Part shown: in pieces, positions 34,801 through 44,910 of the stretch | Layout of the letters: every line of letters begins with the position of its first letter | Position numbering within the stretch: the stretch's first letter is position 1 | Source: Chloranthus sessilifolius | Taxonomy: Eukaryota; Streptophyta; Magnoliopsida; Chloranthales; Chloranthaceae | Reading direction: 5' to 3' | DNA: 64,000 nt | Assembly (NCBI GenBank): GCA_021018995.1 | Contig: CM037584.1 | Span: 173,866,317 to 173,930,316, forward strand | Notes under the pieces: model-generated | The model's input: only the letters and a program-made list of their open reading frames with translations | What the model was told of the DNA's origin: nothing | Database searches by the model: none | Translations under genes and position numbers: made by a program

Positions 34801-35798
34801 AAGCCTACCCTCAAACTGAGAGGGAGGGGGGGCAGTTGGAGGCATCTTGGTGTTAGTATGTTTAAATTGAGGGAGAATTTTTTTTGTTTTATTTTATTTT
34901 ATGTTATTATTATTATTACTTTTCAAAGGTGTGATAGTAACCATGGATCAAAATCTCGGAAAATTGATACGTATCTCCAGCCCCAAAACTGATATGTACC
35001 GGACGATACGTATCGTCCAGCCCCAAAAATGATATGTACCGGACTGTACGTATCAGTTCCGGATGATACTTAATGGTATTTTTCCAAAAAAAAAAAACAA
35101 ACAAAATGATAATTTGAAATTATTGGATGATACAGACGATAATTTGACTGCTTTTTAAGGGGTTCGAGAAAAACCCTATTTATCGTATCGTCCAAGTCCA
35201 AAACTGATACGTATCGGTATCGGACGATATTTTGATCCATGATAGTAACACTAATCTAAAACTAAGCCAGAAGAATTACAATGCATTACAACATTTTACA
35301 GTTTTGAGGCTCCTTTTAAGTCCATGTTTTCTTCTCTCTCTCTTCCTTGTTCTTTGGATAGTACATACGAAAGTGATCATACCTTGTAGTTTTGAATAAA
35401 GATTTCAATATGCATGCGGTAGTTACCTTTTTTTATGATGCAGCAAGGGTTATCATGGACAGAGAGACTGGGAGATCAAGGGGATTTGGATTTGTGAATT
35501 TTGCTTCTGGCGAATGCGCCAGCGCAGCTTTAACTGGAATGGATGGCCAGGTTTGCAAGCTTCACCTTGCTATAATATTATTGCTATAGCTAGCGAAAGA
35601 AGATATTTTTATGCTACATAAATAAGGTAGTAAAAAATTGTCTGATGTCTACAGGATCTTCAAGGACGAAATGTTCGTGTAAACTATGCTACGGAAAGAC
35701 CCAGCGGTGGTGGAGGTTACGGTGGTGGATATGAAGGTAGAGGTGGTGGAGGTTATGGTGGTGGTTTTGGCGGGGACTCGGGAAGGGGAGGATTTTGA
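30461..35798 (+). CDS. GR-RBP: Mitochondrial-type glycine-rich RNA-binding protein, four exons
   Basis: Coding exons are 30461-30599, 31088-31156, 35444-35550 and 35655-35798, with introns of phase 1, 1 and 0 and GT-AG borders throughout. Their sum is 459 bases, or 152 residues. Residues 1-40 are basic and Ser-rich without acidic residues, as in a mitochondrial presequence. One RRM spans about 41-117, with RNP2 LFVGGL (43-48) and RNP1 RGFGFVNF (82-89) and their aromatic RNA-contacting residues intact. Residues 122-152 are a Gly/Tyr-rich tail. Length and exon layout suit plant GR-RBP2-like proteins, which bind organellar transcripts as chaperones or editing helpers. The exact orthologue is not decided. 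Intron 2 (4.3 kb) is packed with transposon remnants yet keeps good splice sites. Upstream context suggests possible co-transcription with the H/ACA array. Confidence 0.95.
31517..31692. repeat. GATACGTATCGG-family element in intron 2
   Basis: It starts CATGGATCAAAATATCATCC and contains CCGATACATATCGGTTTTGG, GTAAATAGGGTTTTTC and a stretch of GTATCGTCC words. The left end matches the complement of the right end of 34942-35242. Confidence 0.6.
31772..31838. repeat. (TA)n microsatellite, about 33 units
   Basis: Uninterrupted TA dinucleotides in intron 2 of the RNA-binding-protein gene. Confidence 0.97.
31938..32361. mobile_element. Fold-back MITE of the GATGGAGAT family, best-preserved copy
   Basis: The left arm runs GGGTACTTCTATTAGCGCCC...GGATCAGATGATGGAGATCG...GATCTTGAGATCATG. 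The right arm is its near-perfect reverse complement, ending GGGCGCTAATAGAGGTACCC. The arms are about 190 bases with a small spacer. A transcript across it would form a long hairpin. It sits in intron 2 of the RNA-binding-protein gene. Confidence 0.85.
32825..32975. repeat. Dispersed repeat with tRNA-like B-box complement
   Basis: It shares ordered words with 5340-5470 (ATCCAGCC, CACTGGACTAAGTC, TGCACATCTCACGCACCA). GGATTCGAACTCAGAACC is the complement of a pol III B box, which suggests a SINE-like origin on the minus strand. Confidence 0.45.
32953..33675. repeat. Tandem duplication, about 368-base period, in intron 2
   Basis: CGAACTCAGAACCTCCCCC starts at 32953 and 33321. Both units then read through CTGACAATTATAAAGAGATA, AATATTAAAATG and AGATGATGATGAATCTAT to GGTCCGTGTTTC. 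Unit 2 has short deletions. Confidence 0.85.
34942..35242. mobile_element. Fold-back GATACGTATC element in intron 2
   Basis: It begins CCATGGATCAAAATCTCGG and ends GGACGATATTTTGATCCATG, which are inverted. Internal words are GGACGATACGTATCGTCC and AAAACTGATACGTATCGG. An AAAACAAACAAAATG stretch lies near the middle. Confidence 0.65.
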
Positions 35799-36548
35799 TT
35801 GTTTACTTCCAGTTCCTAAAGAAATCCATTTTTGGGTACACTCTTTTTAATTCCTCTCTGAATATGATGATTGGGTAATCGAGTTTTGAGTAGTGACAGG
35901 CATTTATTGGAGGCCTTGATTAATATGATATCAGAGTTTTGCTAATGTGTTTGTATTCGTTGCCCGACGCACCCACCTCTTGTCACATAATGTGGGACGT
36001 GACCTTGACACTGAATGATGAGTTGTGGGCATGCCTCTACCCTGGTGGACCGGTCGGGCACCTAATTCTAATTCTTTATAAATTTGTTTGTTTGTTTGGG
36101 GTTTCTCAGCCATAGTCATCTGTAGGCCATAACTTCTCAACTGTTTAGCGGGTTGGTGGTGGTTGGTGGGGGGGGGGGGGAGGGGATTGTCTTTGTGCTG
36201 GGCTGGGATCGGCTTAGGCCATAGAATCCTCTCATAAATGGGGTGGGTTTGAGCTGGGTTTAGTCCAAGCCCAGATCATTGACACCGGTGGTTGCAGTTT
36301 TGTTGGATAAGTAGGCTGTGTCCTACCCTCCCAGAGCAGGCTTTACTCCTTGCTAAATCCCTGCTACCTGCTTTATCTGAACCCCTTCTCCTTGCTAACT
36401 ACATGCGGAGCATGAGTTACCTGCCCCAGTATTTTGCCCCTGCTCCCTCCTTGCCATCACATATTTTATTTCTTTTGCAGGGAGGTTTAGTAGGTAAATC
36501 CTGCTCTGCTATTGCAGGGAGTTAGCAAGTAGAATGGGAGCCTACTAA
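35799..36548. other. 3' flank of the RNA-binding-protein gene
   Basis: 3' UTR sequence probably runs to about 35930. A TGTGGGACGTGACC word (35990) and a G17 tract (about 36165-36181) follow. 36303-36540 is an imperfect inverted repeat around CCAGAGCAGG and CCTGCTCTGC, perhaps another small element. No gene was seen. Confidence 0.45.
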
Positions 36549-36712
36549 GGCTGCGATTGGGTTAGCTCTTTCAGGGTAAAGAGCAGCTCTTTTGTTCTTT
36601 GGCTTAGATAAAAAATCGCTTTCTTATTTGGTAACACAGATCCTTGCCCATTTGCTCTAGCAGGGAGCTGTTTTAAGTGATAAAATAGATCTATGCCTGC
36701 TCTGACATAATA
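36549..36712 (+). mobile_element. Short MITE, second copy
   Basis: It matches the complement of 10888-11028 (GGTTAGCTCTTTCAG, CCCATTTGCTCTAGCAGG, GTGATAAAAT). No coding capacity. Confidence 0.65.
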
Positions 36713-38404
36713 AAGAGCTATGCCACATTCTGACATAATAACTTTAGTTTTATAAATAACCGAATGCTAGTGGTTTATTTAGGCAAAAGCTTCAGGACTC
36801 AGGAACCCAACAAAGGCACAAACGTTCTGGGCAGTGCTCGGGTCAAGCTCTGCCAAATATATCAGTTCATTTTCTAAGGTTAATGGTATTAGATGAGTCT
36901 TAATGAGTTGTTAGGTACTCGTGTCAGAGGTCATCTCCATTAACGGTATGTTGGACGTACTGGTAGCGATTAGTTTAGAAAGCGTTTAACTCGGATGGAG
37001 ACCATTTTTTATCTCAGAGATCTCTAAATCATCGGCATTTTGCACATGGAGATCGATTTTTGTCATCATATTTTGCACCAAAGATTTCTAAATCACATCG
37101 ACATCTAAGCACCTTATAAGAGTTGTCAATGCATTAATCACACTTCGGATTATGTGGACATCTATTCAAACGTTTAGATATGAGACATTATGATGATGGA
37201 GATTCCAAATTATAATTTCCAATTTTACTAATATGTTATGATAATATTGACCTTGGGCATGTTGACTTGACACTTTATCTTCAAGTTTATTGCTACGTAC
37301 CTTTAAACAGATTAGCCCATTATCGATTCATAGGCCACGTGGCACACTTATTTTATCAATCAAGTAAGTTAACTAGCTGCCCCTTACTAAGGATGTCTAA
37401 ACCAAAAAATCGTGCTTATTGGAAGACTCTAATTTGATTGGTGCACTTTAATTTGAACAGTTATAAAATTATGAACAACCATTTTTTTAAGAACACCTAG
37501 AATGGATGGATCAGATCTTACGATGATTGATTTTCAGGCCCACCATAATTCAATTATGAACTACTGTCTTGATGACTCGGGTTCTCAAAGTCATCAGCTA
37601 CGTGGCCCCATCAGTGGCATGAATAATGGCTCTCGACCGACAGTCAAATGGGGTTTAAATAATGTTACACTATTAAAATTAGACTTTTCATCTTACACCA
37701 TTGAAGTATAATTTATCATTATGTCATTTAGAACACATCTATGATCAATCTAAATTGCCTAGATCAGATGGTTTAATTCTCTCTAAAACACCTTTTTGGT
37801 TTTGTTGCACTTCAACCTATGATCTGTCACTTTAAGGGTTCAGGTCATCCACTTCCTAAACCATTTAAACACCAAAATTAATGGTCAAGAGAGTCAGTCC
37901 CTTACTATTATTATAGGCATGTACACATTTAAGAAGATCTTTGAACTCTTAAAAACAAAGGATAAAGGAGTGAAACCCTCAAAGGTAGCTTTCTATGCTA
38001 TCTTTAAGGGTTACAATATGTGATATGTTATCGAGAGTTACAACACATCCTCTAAGGATTCAAACTCGGTTTTTTAGATATTCTTGTGAACTTTTTAACC
38101 CTTTAAATTAGAGGACAAATGTCTTGATTTGCTGCCAAAACATGATGCATTAAAATTTTGAACTTTGATCCAAATTTCAACAGGGATATCATCAATTTTT
38201 AAATTTTTATTAGATAATCGTTGGTTGACCTCAGACAAGTTAATATGACACATGATCCTCATATTGGGTGCCACATGCCATATAACTTACTTCAAAGGTA
38301 GTGAGAAACACTACCTTCCACAAGAGTGTCTTGGGCCTCATAAACAAAATTGGTTGGGTGAAAATATGACTACATTGCAACTCATCAATTGATCTAGGAC
38401 CACT
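36713..38404. other. Long stretch without a recognised gene
   Basis: No coding region, RNA gene or clear repeat boundary was seen. 37790-37910 resembles part of intron 1 of the receptor kinase gene (about 8010-8150, word CTATGATCTGTCACTTT). Short open frames here lack family resemblance. Confidence 0.4.
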
Positions 38405-38530
38405 CACCAAGGGTCAAAAAATGGGTAAACCGATACGTATCATCCTGACCTCCAGGACGATACGTATCGGGTGTCGGCCGATACATTCAATGTATCGGGG
38501 ATACATTGAATATATCGGTTTGACACGGCT
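38405..38530. repeat. GATACGTATCG-family fragment
   Basis: It starts GGGTCAAAAAATGGGTAAAC and holds CCGATACGTATCATCC, GGACGATACGTATCGGG and ATACATTCAATGTATCGG palindromes. It lies just downstream of the dead hAT gene. Confidence 0.6.
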
Positions 38531-38745
38531 AAAAGCTTTAAATTTTTCCTTTCTTTTTTATTGTTTAATAAATAAAAATGTTATTGACAGACAACAAAAA
38601 TATATTATGATATAAGTTCACAACAAAGGTAAGATCACTCTTAACATAGTTGATTCATTATACATGACTAATGATTAAATTTTTATTGTACATGACTAAT
38701 TATCAAAATTAAAAGGTATATTAAAAATAAAAAAATTTAATTACT

Positions 38746-41110
38746 TTAGAACCGCATTGAATTTCGTGGTGGTTCTTGGCCCTCGTTATCATCATCGGTG
38801 CACGAACGTTTCCTATAATGTTGGTCATATTGATACCCATGATCATGTGTGCCCCCTTGAAACTGAGGCATTAGTGACGAATATGACTCAGTGTAATAGG
38901 TGAAGGTTAGTCCTCTAAAAATTTGACCAACAAAGTCATATGGCCCAGGATAGGTTGGTTGAGGCCGATAGTATGAGTTACTTGCTGTCGAATCTTCGGT
39001 GTTTTGTAAACTAAATTTCCCGAAGCTAGAAGTCATATAACCCACATTATCTTGTGCACCTTGTGGTGGTGGTAGAGGTGGTGTTTGGTAAGATTATGGC
39101 GCTCCTCTTCCTTCAATCCCTCCACCTCTAAATGTAGGAGTATCATACATTGTTACTGGGTCATTATCCCATGCGACAATACCTCCATAAGTATAGGGAT
39201 CAATATCATCCGCTCCATCACTAGTGTCAGCGTGAGTTTTATCGCCTCCATCATCACCCCACCATCACCCCCATCATCACCCCACCATCACCCCCATCAT
39301 CATTATTATCACTACCGGACAACATTTCGTTATCAGATCTAACCACAGAATGACGATTCAGTCTTCTTTTTCGCCTTGGTGGTTGGGAGTCTGCTCATCT
39401 GCTGCTCTTTCAGCATTATCCAGCCATGCGATGCTCTCAGTATCCAACATTGGCTCTTCTCTCTCTTCGTTCCACTGATTTAAAAGGGTCATCCTCCATG
39501 AATATATAATCCAACTGGATAGGATCAAAATATTCACTATTTGTAAAGTAGAATATGATAGATGAATTAGTGCATGCCTGATGCCTCATCAATTAGATCA
39601 AATAAAAATTATATGAACAAAGACTTCATATAATATCTTATTGCAGTTGGTCCTCTGCATATTTCTGACCCTTAATCTCATGTTGTAGTGGCAATAGACT
39701 AACTTTTCTAATCGTTTCATAATTAGCCTATTCCTTGTCTTCGTATGAATGAGAAAGAAGGTGCTCAAATTTCACTCACAGTTGGACGAGGAACAAGTTT
39801 ACGATAAAACTCTCATGGCAACCCGCCTTAATATCGGACCATCACCTCCATAATGCATCCACCAATCAGCGGGTTTATCATACTTGATTTGGGATTGCGC
39901 CAATGACCCATGTCTCTTGCGGAATATATCAATCTACATATCAATAACTCACATATCAATAAACACATCATATGACACATGCATTATTACTTATAAGGTA
40001 TTATTACTCACATCTCTTATGGCTTGACCTTGCTCTGCCAACTCAGGGAAGATTCGTTGGATCATATTGAGCAAACTACTGTACACTTCATCGACCTCAG
40101 TCAATTCAAAGCATCGCATATACTGGAAGGCCGGATTTAAGTAGTATGCTATACATCAAATATAAATAATCTCATCAATATATGGAAACAATGAATAATA
40201 TGAAAAATAATAAATAAATGAAAATCACTACATAAGTAGTTTAGCATGTTATACATGCGACATGTAAGTACTGGTAGAATTATACATCCCACCTCTTATC
40301 GATGATTGCCCAATATCGTTTATATTTTGTCGGACATTTAATTTTAATAGCCAATTTTGCTTTAGCCATCGACTCGTAAACGTACCCCATCATTAGTTTC
40401 TCATCACCATCTACCAACCTCAACACTTGTACCAACGGGATAATGACTGCGATCTAGTGGTCAATATCTGCCAAAAACTGGGGACTGTAGATCAGGTCGA
40501 CAACTTCATTGCAAGCAGATCTCTTTACTCGTGGGAGTTCTAACTCATTTTTTTTTCATTCTTCAGAAGAGACCATACTTTTTCTTCAGAAGAACCCATA
40601 CTTTTCAGCTCACGCCTATATCTAGCCAAATTCTGTAGGGCTAAAAATTGTGTCGCAAATTGTATAATCGCAGGCCGAAATAGCTTGTTCTTGGTGAAGT
40701 CACTCATCAAATTCACCAACTTATTACTATTGTATAGGTAGGAAGTAATCGTTCTTCCCTTCTGAATAGTTGTCTGCGTCTTGCTTTTCTTTTCCAAATC
40801 CTCAAGAATGAAGTCCACGTAATAAGCGGCATGCGGAGTCCAATACAAGTGACGTCTTTTCAATATTAACTGACGACATGCAGCTTTATAATTGGCGACA
40901 TTGTCTGTTACCACCTGCACAACCCGGTGCTCTCCAACATCTTCAACTACCTTATCCATTAGTTGAAAGAGGTAATCAGCTGTCTTCGCGTGTTTTGAAG
41001 CATAAATTGATTTTAGAAATATTGTCCCGAAGGGTAAATAGCCAAATGCTCCTTCAACCTTATGATACCTCCTCCCAATAATTTTTTTCTACAAAGTTTA
41101 CATTCTATTA
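38746..41110 (-). pseudogene. hAT-superfamily transposase with BED finger, decayed
   Basis: Reading on the minus strand, a BED-type finger (CKLC, then RLKEH at about 41050-41095) is followed by a DUF659 domain (about 41025-40540) with VVQVVTDNVANYKAA and LYWTPHAAYY. A central part (40530-40250) contains VQVLRLVDGDEKLMMGYVYE. The hAT C-terminal dimerisation region (about 39930-39640) contains DKPADWWMHYGGDGP, a stop and then the TCSSS motif. A 99-residue tail (39045-38746) ends at a natural stop. Frameshifts, stops and a missing segment between finger and DUF659 show it is inactive. No terminal repeats were found. Confidence 0.88.
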
Positions 41111-41289
41111 GGAGTCTGGCACCATCTATTACTGTGTCGTATTGCCATGCTGAATCTGATTATCGTACCATATTTATTTATTTTACCTGCATTAATGACC
41201 AAACGATTGGACTAAATTAAAACATTTAGATAACAATTAAAAATAAAATTTATTTGATATTATTCTAATTTAAAAAAATTTTATATTGT

Positions 41290-41636
41290 GTCACATACCC
41301 CATGTCATGCATGGGGTATGTGTGACATATGTAATTAATGTGTCACATGTGTCACATGCCCCATGTCACATCCGACACATGTAACACATGTGTAATTGAT
41401 GTGTCATGGGATATGTGTTATATAATTATATATGTGATACATGTGATACATCAATTACATGTGTCACGACACCTGTGTCACATACCCTATGCCACATGCG
41501 ACACATGTGCAATTAATGTGTCATGAGGTATGTATCACATGTGTGACACATGTGACATATCAATTACATGTGCCGCGACACCTGTGTCACATGTGTCGCG
41601 ATACATCACACGTGACATGTGCCACATGCATGGGTC
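41290..41636. repeat. ACACATGTG / GTGTCAC word array
   Basis: Dense repetition of ACACATGTG, GTGTCACATG and CATGTGTCACGACAC in both orientations, with ATCAATTACATGTG every 60-110 bases. A second block lies at 42040-42210. Open frames here are by-products of the repeat. Confidence 0.75.
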
Positions 41637-42039
41637 AAAAAATCGTCTGATTCCGATACGTATCGTCCGATATGTATCGATTTTGGACATCGGTGGTACG
41701 ATATATAGGCATTGTATGATTGTATCGTACCCCTAAAAAAGTTTACTAATTTTTTTTATTACTAATTTTTCTTTAAACTTTAATGTTACTAATTTCAGTG
41801 TTACTTTTTTAAATTAATTTTTTTTTATTACTAATTTTAGGTTTAAAATTATTTTTAATTTTGTGTTACTAATTTTTTTTAAAACTAAACTCGTTTTTTT
41901 TACTAATTTTATTTTAAAACTTTTTTTTTTTTTTTTTGTGTTACTAATTTTTTGTTACCAATTAGTAATTTTTGTTTTACTATTTTAAAAAAAAAACTAA
42001 CTTTGTATTACAAAATTAGTAACAAAAAATTAGTATAAT

Positions 42040-42210
42040 TAATGTATCATGGGGTATGTGTCACATGTGTCACGCATGTGACACATCAATTACATGTGCC
42101 GTGACACATGTGTCACTGTATCACATGTGTCACGACACATCACATGTGACATGTGTCAATGCGTCGCGACACATCACACTTGGCATGTGTCACATGCATG
42201 AGTCAAAAAA
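42040..42210. repeat. Second ACACATGTG / GTGTCAC block
   Basis: TGTCACATGTGTCACGCATG and TCACGACACATCACATGTGA repeat the words of 41290-41636, about 700 bases away. TTAGTAACA words flank it. Confidence 0.7.
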
Positions 42211-42710
42211 TTAGTAACACAAAATAAAAAAATTTAATTTTAAAATAAAATTAGTAAAAAAAAATTTAGTTTTAAAAAATATTAGTAACACAAAATTAAA
42301 AATAAATTTAACCCAGGTCCAAAACCGATACATATCGGACGATACGTATCGGTATCGGACGATTTTTTAGCCCATGCCCTCCACCAAAGTCCACTCAATT
42401 TTATGTGGCCGAGCTTGAAAGTGCTTCATAAGATGAATGAGCAAATCAAAAGAGATTTGATTCACCTCACCAGTATCATCCAAGCAGAAGCAGTATGGTA
42501 GATCTAATGATAAAATTGGTAATAAATAAAAAATATATATTTTTTTAAAAATAGTAATAAATATGATAGATCTAATAAAAAAATAATTAAAAATGTAAGT
42601 TATATGATGAAAAATTATACATTCTCTTATATATCCGGCGAAAATATAAGTGTGACAATCCGGTGTCTACGATTTTGGTCTCCGATGACTAAAAAATAAG
42701 AAATATAGTG

Positions 42711-42875
42711 GTTTGCAAGTGAAGAAAGAAAAAGTATAATGGTGTAGAAGAAGGGATCCTCAGGTGGTTTGCAAGTAAAGAAGAAGAAGAGATCCTTGGG
42801 TAATTTGCAAGTGAAGAAAAAAAATATATCCTCGGGTGGTTTGCAAGTGAAGAAGAAGAGGGATCCTCGGGTGAG
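42711..42875. repeat. Minisatellite, about 38-base unit, four copies
   Basis: GGTTTGCAAGTGAAGAAGAA followed by GAGATCCTCGGGT repeats at about 42711, 42764, 42801 and 42836. Copies differ in the length of their GAA/AAA tracts. The plus-strand frame gives LQVKKK repeats, but there is no start context or homologue, so I do not call a gene. Confidence 0.8.
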
Positions 42876-43619
42876 TTTTATAGCTGGTTGCAACTATCTG
42901 TTCCCGCTATATAAAAAAAAAATCATAAAAACAAAAGCAACGGATATAAAAATATATCCGTTGCCGCTATTTGTTGCAAAAAGCAATATTTAATAAAAAA
43001 TAAAATAAACTAACAAAAGCAAAAAGACAAAACAAAATAAAAAATACAAATTAGTGGGCCCGTCCGATAATTTGAAATTATCGGACGTATCGGATGATAC
43101 GGGCGATAATTTGTTAATATCGTCCGATAATTTTTTTAATTTTTTAATTTTTTAATTTTTTTTTTAAAATAAAAATTATAGGATGATACGTTAAAATTAT
43201 CGTCCGATAATTTCAATGCATCACCCGTATCGTCCGATACGGGTGATACATTACCCGTATCGGACGATAATTACACTGATTTTTAGGGGATACGATACAT
43301 AGGCATTGTATCATACCGCCCAGGTTCAAAACTAATACTTATCAGACAATTTTTTGACCCATGCCACTCACTAAAGATATTTTGGGTCACTTCATGTAAT
43401 GGGACCAACCCACTTTAACATAACATCCTCCTTCAAAGTCTCCATTAGAACTAAGTTGTGATGCGCTTGCATGGATTACTTAAAAAGAATTAGTTACTAT
43501 TAAGTAGAATTAGTAATGAATACCATTTGATGGGTGAATCAAGAGTTATTAATAAAAATAAGAACTTATTTTTCTCTTTTTAGAACATTAATGTCCTTCA
43601 AGTCTTCTTAATCACTAAG

Positions 43620-43980
43620 GGGGATCAATAGAGATCTTGGTACACTCCAACCTTTAACACAATGGATTTTTAAACCGTCGGCACTTATCAAATAGGTTAG
43701 TTTTTTATTCCACATGTCACATATTTACAAAATATGACTCTAAAATAATGTTTGAGCATGATATGTGCTATTGCATACAAAGTGTAATTATTGGGAACCT
43801 GTGACATGTGGAATAAAAAATTGACTGACTTATAGATGCAACATGGTCTCAAGATTTATTGTGTGAAAGATCAGGGTGAAACACAGTCTCCATCATCTGA
43901 TATGAGCCAATCAACAATTTTTAAGGGGTGGCACATATGGACGCTTTGCGAGAACGCTTGATGGGAGTAGAGCCACCCTT
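43620..43980. mobile_element. Fold-back MITE of the GATGGAGAT family
   Basis: AACACAATGGATTTTTAAACC...TTTTATTCCACATGTCAC is answered by GTGACATGTGGAATAAAAAA...ATTGTGTGAAAGATC. Outer ends are degenerate. Confidence 0.65.
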
Positions 43981-44490
43981 GATGATATGAACCCTAATGA
44001 GAAATGAAATTCTTAAAGAATAACAATATAATTTTATTTTGTGAAGGGAGCAACTATTTGCATCAAATAATTTCACCGTTGCACCTAATTTAAATGAAAG
44101 ACTTGATATTTGTGGGCCCTGTGCTATGTTGATGTGGAAATTCCATTTAAGTCGTCTGATGTAAAACCTCTAAGGTGCCAAAGATTGGCAAGAAATATGG
44201 TCTCTATGGAATGATTTGGCATTGTCAAAGCCCATCATCTGATTCAACGGTTGACAGTGCTGAATCAAATGATAGGGTTCATATTTTGTGCCAATCTTGG
44301 ACATTAAAGATCTTTACATCAGGGCATTCAAATCAGACAGCTTAGATGGTGTTTAGCATATGACAAAGGTCCAAAAAATACCAAGTGTTTTATTTTATGA
44401 AAAATTAGTGCAACAACATAATTTTCCGGTGCAAATATTTTTAGAAAATTGTGGCAAGGTTGGCTTGTATCCTATGGCCATTACAGGTTC
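43981..44490. other. Non-coding stretch
   Basis: Only a degenerate family fragment (about 44190-44310, with CATCATCTGATTCAACGG) was seen. No gene. Confidence 0.4.
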
Positions 44491-44910
44491 AGGTACCTCT
44501 ACTCGGGCCAATATGATTTCTGAAAGCGCCAATATGTACAACCCCTTGTAATCCATTGATTGTTTGAAATCAAACAATGAACATCGTTTTTCACTCCGAT
44601 CTTTCACACAAAGAATCTGGAGACCGTGATCTTACCATAAAACGGTAAGTTTTTTATTCTACATGTCACAGATCCCAAAACAACGGACCTAAAATCTCGT
44701 TGGAGCCTGATGCATGCCATACAATTTTAGGGTCCATTTCTTGGGTATTCGTGTCACATGAAATCGAAAGTTGACCATTTGATGGTATGCTTACGATCAC
44801 AAGATCCATTGTGTGAAAGATCAGAGCGAAAAATGATCTCCATCTTCTGATTCAAAGTAGTCCGATGTTCGGGCTTTCAAAAATCCTATTGGCACGAATA
44901 GACTTACCCT
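44491..44910. mobile_element. Fold-back MITE of the GATGGAGAT family
   Basis: The ends are AGGTACCTCTACTCGGGCC and ATTGGCACGAATAGACTTACCCT. The arms contain TCGTTTTTCACTCCGATC and GATCAGAGCGAAAAATGATC, which are mutual inverses. No coding capacity. Confidence 0.7.

Larger units (their letters stand above)
31157..35443 (+). other. Intron 2 of the RNA-binding-protein gene (4.3 kb)
   Basis: The donor is GAAG|GTGAGT and the acceptor TGATGCAG|CAAGG. It contains two GATACGTATC elements, a long TA microsatellite, a fold-back MITE and a 368-base tandem duplication, all listed separately. The remainder (33680-34940) shows no gene. Confidence 0.9.
41631..43374. mobile_element. Composite GATACGTATC element with nested repeats
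   Basis: The left end is CATGGGTCAAAAAATCG and the right end CAATTTTTTGACCCATG, an inverted pair. Both are followed inward by GATACGTATCG or a degenerate form and by ATAGGCATTGTAT...GTATCGTACC or its inverse. Inside are A/T-only stretches with TTACTAATTTT words, the second ACACATGTG block, a further copy at 42320-42375 and GTCCGATAATTT repeats (43060-43270). Limits are approximate. Confidence 0.45.

Noticed and set aside
41338-41736. Cys/His/Met-rich open frames (MCHMCHMPH...)
   Set aside because: They are translations of the ACACATGTG word array and have no independent support.
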